Assembly: GCA_963995525.1 (NCBI GenBank)
Contig: OZ023210.1
Location: 2,087,775-2,151,774 of the forward strand
DNA: 64,000 nt
Reading direction: 5' to 3'
From: Escarpia spicata
Lineage: Eukaryota > Annelida > Polychaeta > Sabellida > Siboglinidae
Part shown: one piece after another, positions 48,800 through 57,851 of the stretch
Position numbering within the stretch: position 1 is the first letter of the stretch
Layout of the letters: each line of letters opens with the position of its first letter
Translations under genes and position numbers: made by a program
Notes under the pieces: model-generated
What the model saw: only the letters and a program-made list of their open reading frames with translations
What the model was told of the DNA's origin: nothing
The model's database searches: none

Positions 48800-49233
48800 C
48801 TGAAATAGAACAAGTTTCTTTCATTATTTATTAACATCATCGACCTTCCTCCCATATTGCCACAGTACAGATCTACCACATATGCAATTAAATGTACATA
48901 TTTTGGGATGACTAACATATTTATTTTACTGCATTCATCACAACAGTATACATAACCTTGAAAGAAAGACAAACTAATGGTAGGGATAGGTGTACATATT
49001 TGTACAGGCAAAGATGACCATCCTCTCAATGATGACATAAATTTGACCAGTTATATATAAAAGTACTCAAACATCCCCAAATGATCAGCGGCAGAAACTA
49101 CGCATAACATTGTGAACAATCGATTAAAGTTAGTACTGTCTGTACTTCATTAAAAATAACTTTTCAGTTTACTAGCAGTTTGTTTGCACAAATCTGACAG
49201 AACAAATGTTAACTTTTAGCACAGATGGCATAA
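48800..49233. other. CEP95 5' flank or first intron, nothing recognised
   Basis: AT-rich unique sequence. Because a 3' splice site lies at 48800, this is more likely intron than promoter. Confidence 0.4.
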
Positions 49234-49241
49234 AACATTAG

Positions 49242-49998
49242 AGCACTTGTCTAGCATCCGGGCCCACCTCGATTTCGCAGTTGTAACTATATAACAGCCA
49301 TGCCAAGCTAACGTATACATCACACCAAGAAGGAAGCAGTGAAAATGTATGGACAGAAAACTTCTGAAACCTTAAATTATGTAATACAAGATAAGTTTAC
49401 AATGTACGTTATTCAGTCAATATTTATTATCATAACCCTTACACTACATTGTGCATGTTACTAACATGTACCATTATAGACTTAGTTAATGTGCAGTTCT
49501 TGAATTAAATCATTACAACTTTTCCTTCTAGGTGCTGAGAAGTATATTTTTGTCTAAATTTAATATCTCAGTGCATTTAGTCAATAATTCCACATAATCT
49601 TAGGTATACATAATGTTTAAGAATGTTGTGTCTTATGGCACTTTTGAAGCCACAATAGCACCCCGTTTTGTGCCAGTCTGCAGACGTGCGTTACCTCGGT
49701 GGTCAGATCTCCAGCAAAAGCTCTACGACTTCCTGGCAAGGTGGCTTTGATAACAGTGCATGTTTGTGGAAACCAGGCGCTATTTAGGCTTCAAACGTGC
49801 GCTAAGACGCAACATTTTTACAATGTATAAGTTGTCTTAGCTGGGTCAATATGACTGGGAGTGGGATGATGTGGGATGATGTGGAATGATGAATTAACAT
49901 ACTGACAGTGACTCAGTGAGTCACTGAGGTATCCAATTTAGGCAGTAATATAATTTTAACAGCGAAATCGAGGTGGGCCCGGATACTAAACAAGTGCC
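49242..49998. mobile_element. 757-bp non-autonomous DNA transposon with long inverted repeats
   Basis: The ends are imperfect inverted repeats of about 55 bp around a perfect 23-bp core (ATCCGGGCCCACCTCGATTT then CGC) at 49257-49279 and 49961-49983. The element is flanked by a perfect 8-bp duplication AACATTAG (49234-49241 and 49999-50006). Eight-base duplications fit hAT among others. No transposase frame was seen. It lies upstream of the CEP95 start-codon exon. Confidence 0.8.
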
Positions 49999-50006
49999 AA
50001 CATTAG

Positions 50007-50733
50007 GTAACACGAATTTTACTCCTGCTAGTAAAATAGTAGTGTATTTCAACAACAAAAATGTGACAGATCCAACATTCGTACAACTGATATTAGTGAT
50101 AATGAGTGATATATCATATGTATAATTGTTTGCATTCGCGATGTTAACGTTAATCACTCATTCATATAGACAAAGGAAAAATAATCATATTTATGTAAAT
50201 CTGACATAAATTGTGTTGCAAATATTGCATTAATCAGAAACATTTGGCATTTACATGTCACAAAATACCGATGACGATGTGACGGACGTCAACGACAACG
50301 ACAAGTCTTGGCCTGCAACCCGCCTTCAAATCTAATATCACGTATTTCTTGCTGCAAGCATTACGATAGCGTTTCTTTTCCTTGTCAACCGTTATGTTGT
50401 GATATATGTATGGACGTACCCTAAAATCTCTTAGATTAGGTTTGTACGTTTTCTTCCCAAATAATTTTAATTTGCAAACACAAACAGACGACCAAAATGT
50501 TTAAAGAAGCCGCCCAACTTCGCATACATTGCTAAAACTGATTGGGCGATTTCAGTATGTACACCAATCAGAATCCCTGTTACAGTTTTAACAAGTCTCG
50601 TATTTTCTCTCACACCACCGGCGTCTGTTCTGTACTTCCCAGTAGAGGACGCCACTTACTGTCTTTGGTTGATTCCTTAACCGCTATGAGGCGCCACGTT
50701 TCGATAGAAGGCTGTTTTTTAAACAGAACAGCC
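50007..50733. other. region likely to hold the CEP95 promoter and untranslated first exon
   Basis: A minus-strand GTACGT donor-like site (AGG|GTACGT near 50425) with two CCAAT-box cores, one on each strand, around 50535-50570 would suit a 5' untranslated exon and promoter for the minus-strand gene. No transcript evidence is available, so this is inference from position and motifs. Confidence 0.25.
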
Positions 50734-50919
50734 ATCTAGCTCAGGGTCCGGCAACCTTTTCGAATGGAGGGCCATATAAGTGACTCCAGTTATTTCAGCG
50801 GGCCACACTTTTATTTCTTAATATTGGTTATCACTAGCCCATTTGTTCGTGGAAACTGGTACATCGAGTGCTACAGCGCCACATTACATGTTGTGCATTT
50901 CATCTAATCAGTTTCCGAC

Positions 50920-51690
50920 GCGTCGCCGACTATAATATAAAACTTTATTTTTAACAGGCAACCAGTGTAATTTCCGCAGTATTGTCGTCACGGACTGTCG
51001 ATCGCCCCGCCGAATCTGCATAATAATTCGAGCCGCAGACCGCTGAACCATTTCCACACGGTGTAGGTGACGATCGTTTATTACGAAAAGCATCGCATTA
51101 CCATAGTCAAGTCGCGATGTCACCAGTCCGTGGACCAGACTCTTACATGCACTGGTGGTAACATAATCTCGTATCTTTGCAATATGTGATAGGTGATAAT
51201 AGGCGTTGCGACATACGTTCGCTACTTGTAACGCCATCGATAGATCAGTGTCAATGACGAATCCGAGATCTCGGATAACGGAGGAGGTGTCAACGAACTG
51301 GCCACATATGTTGACGCGGCTTAACGATATAGGAGTACGCAGACTTGGCGAACGGATGACATGGCTTCGGATTTGGTGTCGTTCACCACGAGTCCGTTGT
51401 CATGGAGCCATCTTTTCACTTCCTGTATGCAGGCTTCCATACGTGCAAGGGCTTGTGTGTGGTCGGTTGGTGGGAAAATTATGTACACTGTAGAGTTGAG
51501 TGTCGCCTGCATACAGGTGGTGTTGAATGTTGTGCCGTTGTAGAAGTTTGGTTAAAGGTGCGATGTACGCGTTAAAAAGTATCGGTCCCAGGACAGACCC
51601 TTGCGACACTCCTGTCATTATGAGCTGTAAAATAAGAGCTCCGAGATCTGTAAAACGCTCTGCAAACATCCGTCTCAGTAGCTCAACGAA
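50920..51690 (-). pseudogene. LINE reverse transcriptase fragment (degenerate)
   Basis: On the minus strand, shifting between frames, the core [20 protein letters not shown], then YAGDTQLY (an expected YADD-type active site with Gly replacing one Asp), then [18 protein letters not shown], and a C-terminal part DYGNAMLFVINDRHLHRVEM up to LRKLHWLPVKN. At least two frameshifts are needed. Type is Jockey/L2/CR1-like. Both ends are missing. Confidence 0.75.
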
Positions 51691-51764
51691 TGCTTTTTAC
51701 GGCATGTGGCCTTTCTGTTTCGTTTTCAGGAGTGTTGAGAAATGCAATATAACGACAGAGATGA

Positions 51765-52268
51765 TGGTACATGGCCTGCTTTACGGGATTTCTGACCATC
51801 TCCTCACCAGACTCCAAAGAGTGTAAGATGCTGCAGCCCGTCTCATAACCAGAACTAAGAAGCACGACCACATCACTCCTGCTCTAATTGCGCTTCATTG
51901 GTTGCCGATTAAACAGCGTACCGAGTGTTCACGAAGCAACTGAAGACACTTCTTTCTAAACGTGCTTTTTCTCTTTAAATTATATGTGTGGACAGTGGCG
52001 AACTCTGGACTTTTTAATATCTACCTTTAATTATTATTTATTATTAGTCTCTCTTAACTTATCGCTTTTACTAGCATTAGTATTAATACTATCCTTAACT
52101 ATTTATATATATATATATATATTAATGCTTTTATTTATATATTTTTATTTTATTTAATAATCTTAATAGCTACATGCCATGTTTTTAGAATTGTAATGCA
52201 CCTCTGAATGGTAGTAACTGCCAGATTTATGGCGCAGAGAAATGCAGTAAATTATTAGTAGTAGTAGT
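51765..52268 (+). pseudogene. 3' end of a second LINE, opposite orientation
   Basis: The plus strand encodes LLYGISDHLLTRLQRV, stop, DAAARLITRTKKHDHITPAL, LHWLPIKQR, the usual C-terminal block after LINE reverse transcriptase, followed by an AT-rich 3' UTR ending in a GTA-repeat tail (ATTATTAGTAGTAGTAG). The tail marks the true 3' end. It overlaps in content with the neighbouring fragment, so it is a different copy. Confidence 0.72.
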
Positions 52269-52479
52269 GGTTATGTCTCCCACAATCGAAACTTGATTTC
52301 GAAAGCGGAAACGAACTGGAAGAAACGAACTAGAACAGTTCAGTGGTTAGATGCTCTCGTCCCTTGAGTTGACAATTCAGCTGATTGAGATGCGCCGTGA
52401 TGTATCCGGTAGGCCCTGACTCTTGAAACGTCTGCTTCACGAACAAACTAATTCAATGTCTCTGCTCGTGTACGCGACC

Positions 52480-52790
52480 CTACATGGTACCTCGACTCAG
52501 CCAGAGCACTTCGCAGTAGTATATAGGAGATCTTGATATTGCGCATTCCATTCATCTCTGCCTGAAGGCGCTTGAACTGCTGATGTTTAGGCAACGAGCG
52601 CGAACATAGTTCATGGTCTTCACGACGGCGCACAGTACCTTTTTGCATTTTTGATTTGCTACAAAGGCTTTCTTGTGGGAAAGATGATGCAGTTTGCCTG
52701 AAAAGATTCGCAGTGGCACCTGCATCATATCGCACCTTTCCAATTAGTAAACAACTCCCTTTGTTCTTCCTCCCACGGAAGGTGCACCTT
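52480..52790 (-). pseudogene. hAT transposase fragment (GTF2IRD2/SCAND3-like type)
   Basis: In two frames with stops: GAPSVGGRTKGVVY, then HKKAFVANQKCKKVLCAVVK and TMNYVRARCLN, then YYCEVLWLSRGT. These match in order the conserved blocks of the hAT transposase family that also gave rise to the host GTF2IRD2 and SCAND3/FAM200 proteins (GAPSM-G, ALC-K, VVKTVNFIRARGLN, LYYTEVRWLSRG). It is disrupted and not functional. Confidence 0.72.
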
Positions 52791-53152
52791 GCAAATGTGT
52801 ATATTGTCGTCCCAAGGGCCACATTGTGTGCAATTTCGCTTTTAGTTCGCGGGACGCATGAAATAGCTTCGCGGGCCGCAGGTTGCCGACCCCTGAATCT
52901 AGCTCATAGGGATGGACTGGCAATGACATATTCTAGTAGCGAGTTTCAGTCTTCAGCAATTCGGGAATTTAAACAGTTGCTTGTAGCTGCGAAGCTTACT
53001 GGCCATTCTCTTTAATATTTCCCACGAGTGTTTGACGTTGCGTTTGTGAAGAAGATGGTTCCACCCATCCGTGCACTCTGTCGATAGTTCTTTATCTGTG
53101 CCAGTATTATCTCGCTGTATCATATCTCGTCATCTGTGATGCAGGATGATGG

Positions 53153-53194
53153 CTAACCCTAACTCTAACCCTAAGCATAACCGTAAACCTAACC
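53153..53194. repeat. degenerate telomere-like (CCCTAA)n run
   Basis: GGCTAACCCTAACTCTAACC and following copies with substitutions. Short interstitial telomere-like runs are common and this one is imperfect. Confidence 0.6.
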
Positions 53195-53378
53195 TTTTTG
53201 CACATCAGATCGACAATAAAAGGGCATTTGTGCGAGGAAGGGTTGCATGAATAATGTTGGAATGGTGTTTTTGATACGTAGGCTACTGAAATTTTTTTGT
53301 CAATCCGAGCATTCTTGTTGACAGGCTGCTGGCATTCGATACTTAGGTCTCAGATCAGCAATTTAAAGTTTTCATCGA

Positions 53379-53486
53379 TGTAAGATACAACAAAACAGCA
53401 TGTGATCGTTGCAGGAAGCCGTGTATTTCGTAAAGGTGTCACACGACAAGATTAGGTCAACAATATTATAGTCGAATAATATGACA
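53379..53486 (-). repeat. 3' LTR of the Mag-like element (108 bp)
   Basis: TG..CA termini; identical to the two halves of the 5' LTR. It is followed by the target duplication ATCGA. Confidence 0.92.
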
Positions 53487-53498
53487 TCTCCCCCCAAA
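53487..53498 (-). promoter_or_regulatory. polypurine tract of the Mag-like element
   Basis: On the minus strand GGGGGGAGA directly precedes the 3' LTR start TGTCA; this is the expected position for plus-strand priming. Confidence 0.75.
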
Positions 53499-53700
53499 GA
53501 TATCAACACATCTAGGATAGAGTTCCATAATAATCGTGAAGTCGAATCGCATGACGTATGACTAACTATTATAAAACACATGTAAACTACAACATCAATA
53601 CAAGGGTAGCTAGACAGCTTTCCCTGTAAGCGACAACAGATCATCGGCATTATTCTGGCCTACTGTGCACTTCAATTTTGACATGAATGGGCAAACTAAA

Positions 53701-56700
53701 CTAAACGTCCATTCTGTCGGGCTTTCGCACTGCGCGCCCCGATCTCGTCACGTATCCAGGGCGACGCGGCGAACTAGGCACGTCTTCAGTCGCATCTTGA
53801 GGATGCTCATCGCCCGGAAGAGTCGGCGTCGTCTCGACGTCATCAGGCTCGTCTCGGTGGTCGTCTGTCGTCTCGGAAGTGCGTGGCGGTTCAAGTGGCA
53901 CTTTGAGGAGGTGCTTCCTGTTCCGTCGGTACACGCCCCCGTCGCTTGTCTCGACGATGAAGGAACGCGGAGCATCAGCACGTGCGAGTACTGTGCCGTT
54001 TGCTGACCATCTGCGTTCGTCGTCTCGTTTGAGGCGGACGGCGTCGCCCGGCTGAAGAGGTGGTAGCTGCTTCGCGCCGTGGTGACGGTCGTAGTGGTGT
54101 CCGTACACCCGCTTCGTCGCCTCGTCGTTGTTGAAGGCGGACTCGTAGTCCGGCCAGTTCGGTTGTAGTAACTCAGGCAGTATCGGTACGGTCGTTTTCA
54201 TACGCCTGCCCATCATGAGTTCTGCAGGGCTGTACCCGGCAATAGGTGTCGCGCGGTACACCATCAACGCCTTCGTCGGATCGTCCTGCGCGAGCTGTTT
54301 CTTCGCGACCTGTACAGCCCTCTCCGCTTCCCCGTTCGACTGAGCGAAGTAGGGACTGCTGGTCACGTGGTTGATGAGCGCATCATTCGTAAACGCTGCG
54401 AACTCGCGGGACTTGAACTGCGGTCCGTTGTCTGTAAATAAGATATCTGGATGGCCCCATCGTGCATTCACATCTTTTATCTTCGCAATCACGGCTGATG
54501 AAGATGTGTTGCTAAGATGTGAAACTTCGGTGTATCGACTGTAATAGTCGATCATGACGATGTAGGTTTTTCCCCGGAAGTCGAACAAGTCTGCACCGAC
54601 TTTCTGCCATGGACGGTCGGGCATCGGGGTGCTCTTGAGAGGCTTTCTCGACTGTGAGGATCTCTTCGTTTGACAGACAGCACAACGCGCTACCAGGCTC
54701 TCAATCCACTTCGACAAGCCCGGCCACCAAACTGTCTCGTTAGCTCGCGCGCGACACTTCGTGATCCCTTGGTGACCACTGTGGATCTTCTCGAGGATCT
54801 CGCTGCGCAACGACTGCGGGACGACGATCCTGCGAGCACGCACGAGGATTCCCTTCACGACACTCAACTCTGACCGAACGTGGTACAGATCGCGCAAGCA
54901 TTCGTCTGCCTGCGAGATGTGTCGTGGCCAACCCCCAGACGTGTACGCGATGACTCTCTGAAATGCGTCGTCGCTTTCCGTGGCGTCGCGAATGCGTCGT
55001 AGCATTGAGTCAAGCACGGGCACTGTCGATAGCATACCCTCGACGTACGACTGCACGGCATCCACAGAGTCCAGTCGCTGGTCGCACTGTAGAGGTTGTC
55101 GTGACAGAGTATCTGCGATCACTTGGTCTTTACCAGGCACATGCTCTGCGACGATGTTGAATCGCATCAGGCGAAGCAACAAGCGCTGACACCGAATCGG
55201 TGTCTGGTCGATATCACGAGAGTTGATAAACGGGATGAGAGGTTTGTGGTCAGTCAACAACTTGATCTTCTCCAACCCCATCAGATATCGGTCAAACTTT
55301 TCGCACGCCCACGTACACGCCAGACACTCTTTCTCAATGGCCGCATATCCCATTTCCGCTTTCGTCAACGTTCTGGAACAATACGCCACAGGCATCATCT
55401 GGTGGTCATGGACTTGCATCAGAACGGCACCGAGGCCGTATCCACTTGCGTCTGCACATATGACTGTGGGTAGTTTCACGTCGTAGAATGTGAGTACAGG
55501 AGTAGACGATATCATCTGTTTCAATTCAGCGAACGCCTTCTCATGCACGCTTCCCCACACCCACACGATGTCCTTGCAGAGGAGTTCGTTGAGTGGCTTC
55601 GTGAATCGGGCGAGGTCTTTCACGAAACGTCCAAGGTAGTTCACCATTCCGAGGAAACGACGAAGTTGATGTATGTTTTCTGGCGATTCCATCTCCTGGA
55701 TGGCCTTCACCTTGTCTCTATGGACGCTGACTCCGTCTTTGCTGATCCAATGACCCAGGAACTCGAGCCCAGGTTGTCGCAAGGTACACTTGGCCTTGTT
55801 CAGCTTCAGTCCTGACTTCTCGATGATGTTGAACACCGTCTCGAGTCGTTGGTCGTGTTCTGCGATATTCTTCCCGCATACCAGAATGTCGTCCTGATAC
55901 ACCGACACACCGGGGACGTCGCGGAGAATGTCGCTCATTTCACGCTGGAATATCTCGCTGGCGCTACTTATTCCGAATGGTAGCCGTAGAAAACGGTATC
56001 GACCGAATGGCGTGATGAAGGTCGTCAGTATGCTGCTGTCGTCATGAAGACCCAACTGCCAGTAGCCGCACGAGGCGTCCAAAGACGAGAACACCTCGGC
56101 CCCAGCCAGGTTGTGGATGACGTCTTCAACGGTTGGCAACACATATCGCTCGCGACTGATGGCGACGTTGAGACGTTTCAAGTCAACACAGAGGCGAATG
56201 TTCCCTCCTGATTTCGGCACGACGACTATGGGACTGCACCACTCGGTAGGTTCTGTCACTTTGACGATTACCCCCAAGCGTTCCATTCGAGCGAGTTCTG
56301 CAGCCACCTTGTCGAGCATCGGCAGTGGCACGCGTCTAGACGTGCTGCAGCTGTACGGCTGTGCATCAGATTTCAGTTTGATGTGTATGCGCCGGGTCTT
56401 CAGCTCACCAAGCTCTCCAAACACGTCAAGGTCATAGAGGTCGGACGTGTGAACGTTGTCGAGCCGCGCTATCAAGCTTAGATGGACCGCCGCAGCTCTG
56501 CTGAGCAGGTTTTCCTTCAAACCTGGTATGACGTAACAGTGGACGTTCGTCACCTTTCGTTTTCGCAATATCTTCGCTATGAAGTGACCATCACAGGACA
56601 GTTTACCACCCGGTGAATCTAGCGAAACGTTGGCCGACTTCAGCTTCGGTCGCTCGTGGAGTTGACGATAGGTTTCAGACGAAATGACGGTGACATCTGC

Positions 56701-57609
56701 GCCGCAGTCAATCTTGAAATCCACTACCGTGCCATTCATCTCCACAGATGTGTGCCAGGGTGGCTCGTCGTGTTCCTTGGACTCGACGGACCCAAGGAAG
56801 AACTCAGACGGCTCTACCCCGACTGCCGAAGTGATTTCGTGTACGTTTCTTCTCGTCGAACACCGTTTCGCGAAGTGACCCTTCTTGTGGCACAGTTTAC
56901 AGTAGGCGTTCAGCGCCGGGCACTCTGATCGTGTGTGCTGATGGTAGCCACACGCGTCACATGTCTGGACGACTGACTTTGCATGCCTGTGATGAGCGTT
57001 CCGTGGTGTAGACGGCTTGAATGGCGGTTTTCCACGTCTACCACCCGGACTCCGCTTCACCTCGTTGATGACGCCTGCTGCCGGTCTAGTTTCGATCGAC
57101 TTGATTTGCTGTCTAGACGCCTCATCCGCCCAACACATTTCAACAGCACGCCCGAGAGTGAGGTCAGCTTCGCGCAGAAGCCGTCCTCTCACCGCATTAT
57201 CGCGCAACCCTAGGACAATCCTGTCCCGGATTAGCTCATCTCGCAGTTCGCGGTAATCACACGTCGCTGCGAGATGTTTGAGTTCGGTGACGTACTGGTC
57301 GATAGACTCTCCTTCATGTTGTGTTCGAGTGTTGAGTTTATAGCGTTCGAAAGTCACATTTGTCTTAGGAATGCAATAACTTTCGAATTTCTCCTTCAAC
57401 GGGTCGAACTTATCCTTATGGAAGGTGTTGTAGATCTCCAGTCCCTCTTCCCCGATCACATGAAGAAAGATTGCACACTTCACTGGGTCGTCTTTGACAT
57501 CAACTCCGGACGCTCTTGCATAAAGCGTCCATCGCTGGATCCATCTTTTCCACGTTTCTGATACGTTGCCGGAAAAGGACATCGGCCCAGGGGGCGAAAG
57601 AGTCTCCAT
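53701..57609 (-). CDS. Gag-Pol polyprotein of a Mag-like Ty3/gypsy element, 1302 residues, intact
   Basis: One uninterrupted frame. Gag-like region at residues 1-200; two CCHC zinc knuckles (C217, C220, H225, C230 and C237, C240, H245, C250); aspartic protease with DCGAD at 301-305; reverse transcriptase about 430-620 with YQDD at 571-574; RNase H about 715-840 with Asp720; integrase zinc domain (H943, H946, C976, C979) and catalytic core with D1007, D1060 and E1096 in DD35E spacing; a basic C-terminal tail. It encodes all enzymes for LTR retrotransposition. No stop or frameshift is seen, so it could be active if transcribed, although its 5' LTR is interrupted. Confidence 0.95.
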   Translation of the reverse strand: METLSPPGPMSFSGNVSETWKRWIQRWTLYARASGVDVKDDPVKCAIFLHVIGEEGLEIYNTFHKDKFDPLKEKFESYCIPKTNVTFERYKLNTRTQHEGESIDQYVTELKHLAATCDYRELRDELIRDRIVLGLRDNAVRGRLLREADLTLGRAVEMCWADEASRQQIKSIETRPAAGVINEVKRSPGGRRGKPPFKPSTPRNAHHRHAKSVVQTCDACGYHQHTRSECPALNAYCKLCHKKGHFAKRCSTRRNVHEITSAVGVEPSEFFLGSVESKEHDEPPWHTSVEMNGTVVDFKIDCGADVTVISSETYRQLHERPKLKSANVSLDSPGGKLSCDGHFIAKILRKRKVTNVHCYVIPGLKENLLSRAAAVHLSLIARLDNVHTSDLYDLDVFGELGELKTRRIHIKLKSDAQPYSCSTSRRVPLPMLDKVAAELARMERLGVIVKVTEPTEWCSPIVVVPKSGGNIRLCVDLKRLNVAISRERYVLPTVEDVIHNLAGAEVFSSLDASCGYWQLGLHDDSSILTTFITPFGRYRFLRLPFGISSASEIFQREMSDILRDVPGVSVYQDDILVCGKNIAEHDQRLETVFNIIEKSGLKLNKAKCTLRQPGLEFLGHWISKDGVSVHRDKVKAIQEMESPENIHQLRRFLGMVNYLGRFVKDLARFTKPLNELLCKDIVWVWGSVHEKAFAELKQMISSTPVLTFYDVKLPTVICADASGYGLGAVLMQVHDHQMMPVAYCSRTLTKAEMGYAAIEKECLACTWACEKFDRYLMGLEKIKLLTDHKPLIPFINSRDIDQTPIRCQRLLLRLMRFNIVAEHVPGKDQVIADTLSRQPLQCDQRLDSVDAVQSYVEGMLSTVPVLDSMLRRIRDATESDDAFQRVIAYTSGGWPRHISQADECLRDLYHVRSELSVVKGILVRARRIVVPQSLRSEILEKIHSGHQGITKCRARANETVWWPGLSKWIESLVARCAVCQTKRSSQSRKPLKSTPMPDRPWQKVGADLFDFRGKTYIVMIDYYSRYTEVSHLSNTSSSAVIAKIKDVNARWGHPDILFTDNGPQFKSREFAAFTNDALINHVTSSPYFAQSNGEAERAVQVAKKQLAQDDPTKALMVYRATPIAGYSPAELMMGRRMKTTVPILPELLQPNWPDYESAFNNDEATKRVYGHHYDRHHGAKQLPPLQPGDAVRLKRDDERRWSANGTVLARADAPRSFIVETSDGGVYRRNRKHLLKVPLEPPRTSETTDDHRDEPDDVETTPTLPGDEHPQDATEDVPSSPRRPGYVTRSGRAVRKPDRMDV

Positions 57610-57818
57610 TATGTGTGCCTATCTTCTTCGCATTACGATCCCCGTTGCTAAGGTATACGTCAAAGCCACCTATTAACGCTCACGCGGAGAATCGTGTCTA
57701 AGTGCCCCGATATACGCATTTTGTTTGAAATCGCGCAAAGGGGACTTGCATAAACGTTCATGGTTTAATGTTCATCACAATTCATTCATGATCTACCGGT
57801 TTATGCGCGTGAATTCAT

Positions 57819-57836
57819 CAAGATACGCTACCACCA
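57819..57836 (-). promoter_or_regulatory. candidate primer-binding site
   Basis: Directly after the 5' LTR terminus (CTTACA) the minus strand reads TGGTGGTAGCG, starting TGG as for a tRNA 3'-CCA. I cannot name the tRNA without a tRNA set to compare. Confidence 0.6.
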
Positions 57837-57851
57837 TGTAAGATACAACAA
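57837..57851 (-). repeat. 5' LTR of the Mag-like element, downstream part
   Basis: Fifteen bases matching the end of the 3' LTR (TGTTGTATCTTACA). The last four overlap with the other half, consistent with a 4-bp duplication or microhomology at the LINE insertion. Confidence 0.8.

Larger units (their letters stand above)
50742..52896. mobile_element. decayed hAT transposon containing two LINE fragments
   Basis: Ends CAGGGTCCGGCAACC and, inverted, CAGGGGTCGGCAACC are typical hAT termini. An exact 8-bp direct repeat ATCTAGCT flanks them (50734-50741 and 52897-52904, with one extra base at the right junction). Inside is a broken hAT transposase on the minus strand (52480-52790) and two LINE reverse-transcriptase fragments in opposite orientation. 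Confidence 0.8.

Noticed and set aside
53153..53194. Ancient telomere fusion
   Set aside because: The CCCTAA-like run is too short and degenerate to support a fusion point.
53372..53650. 92-residue minus frame sharing 33 residues with the LINE ORF start
   Set aside because: The shared peptide is LTR sequence of the gypsy element translated by chance at both ends; it was useful for finding the LTRs but is not a protein.
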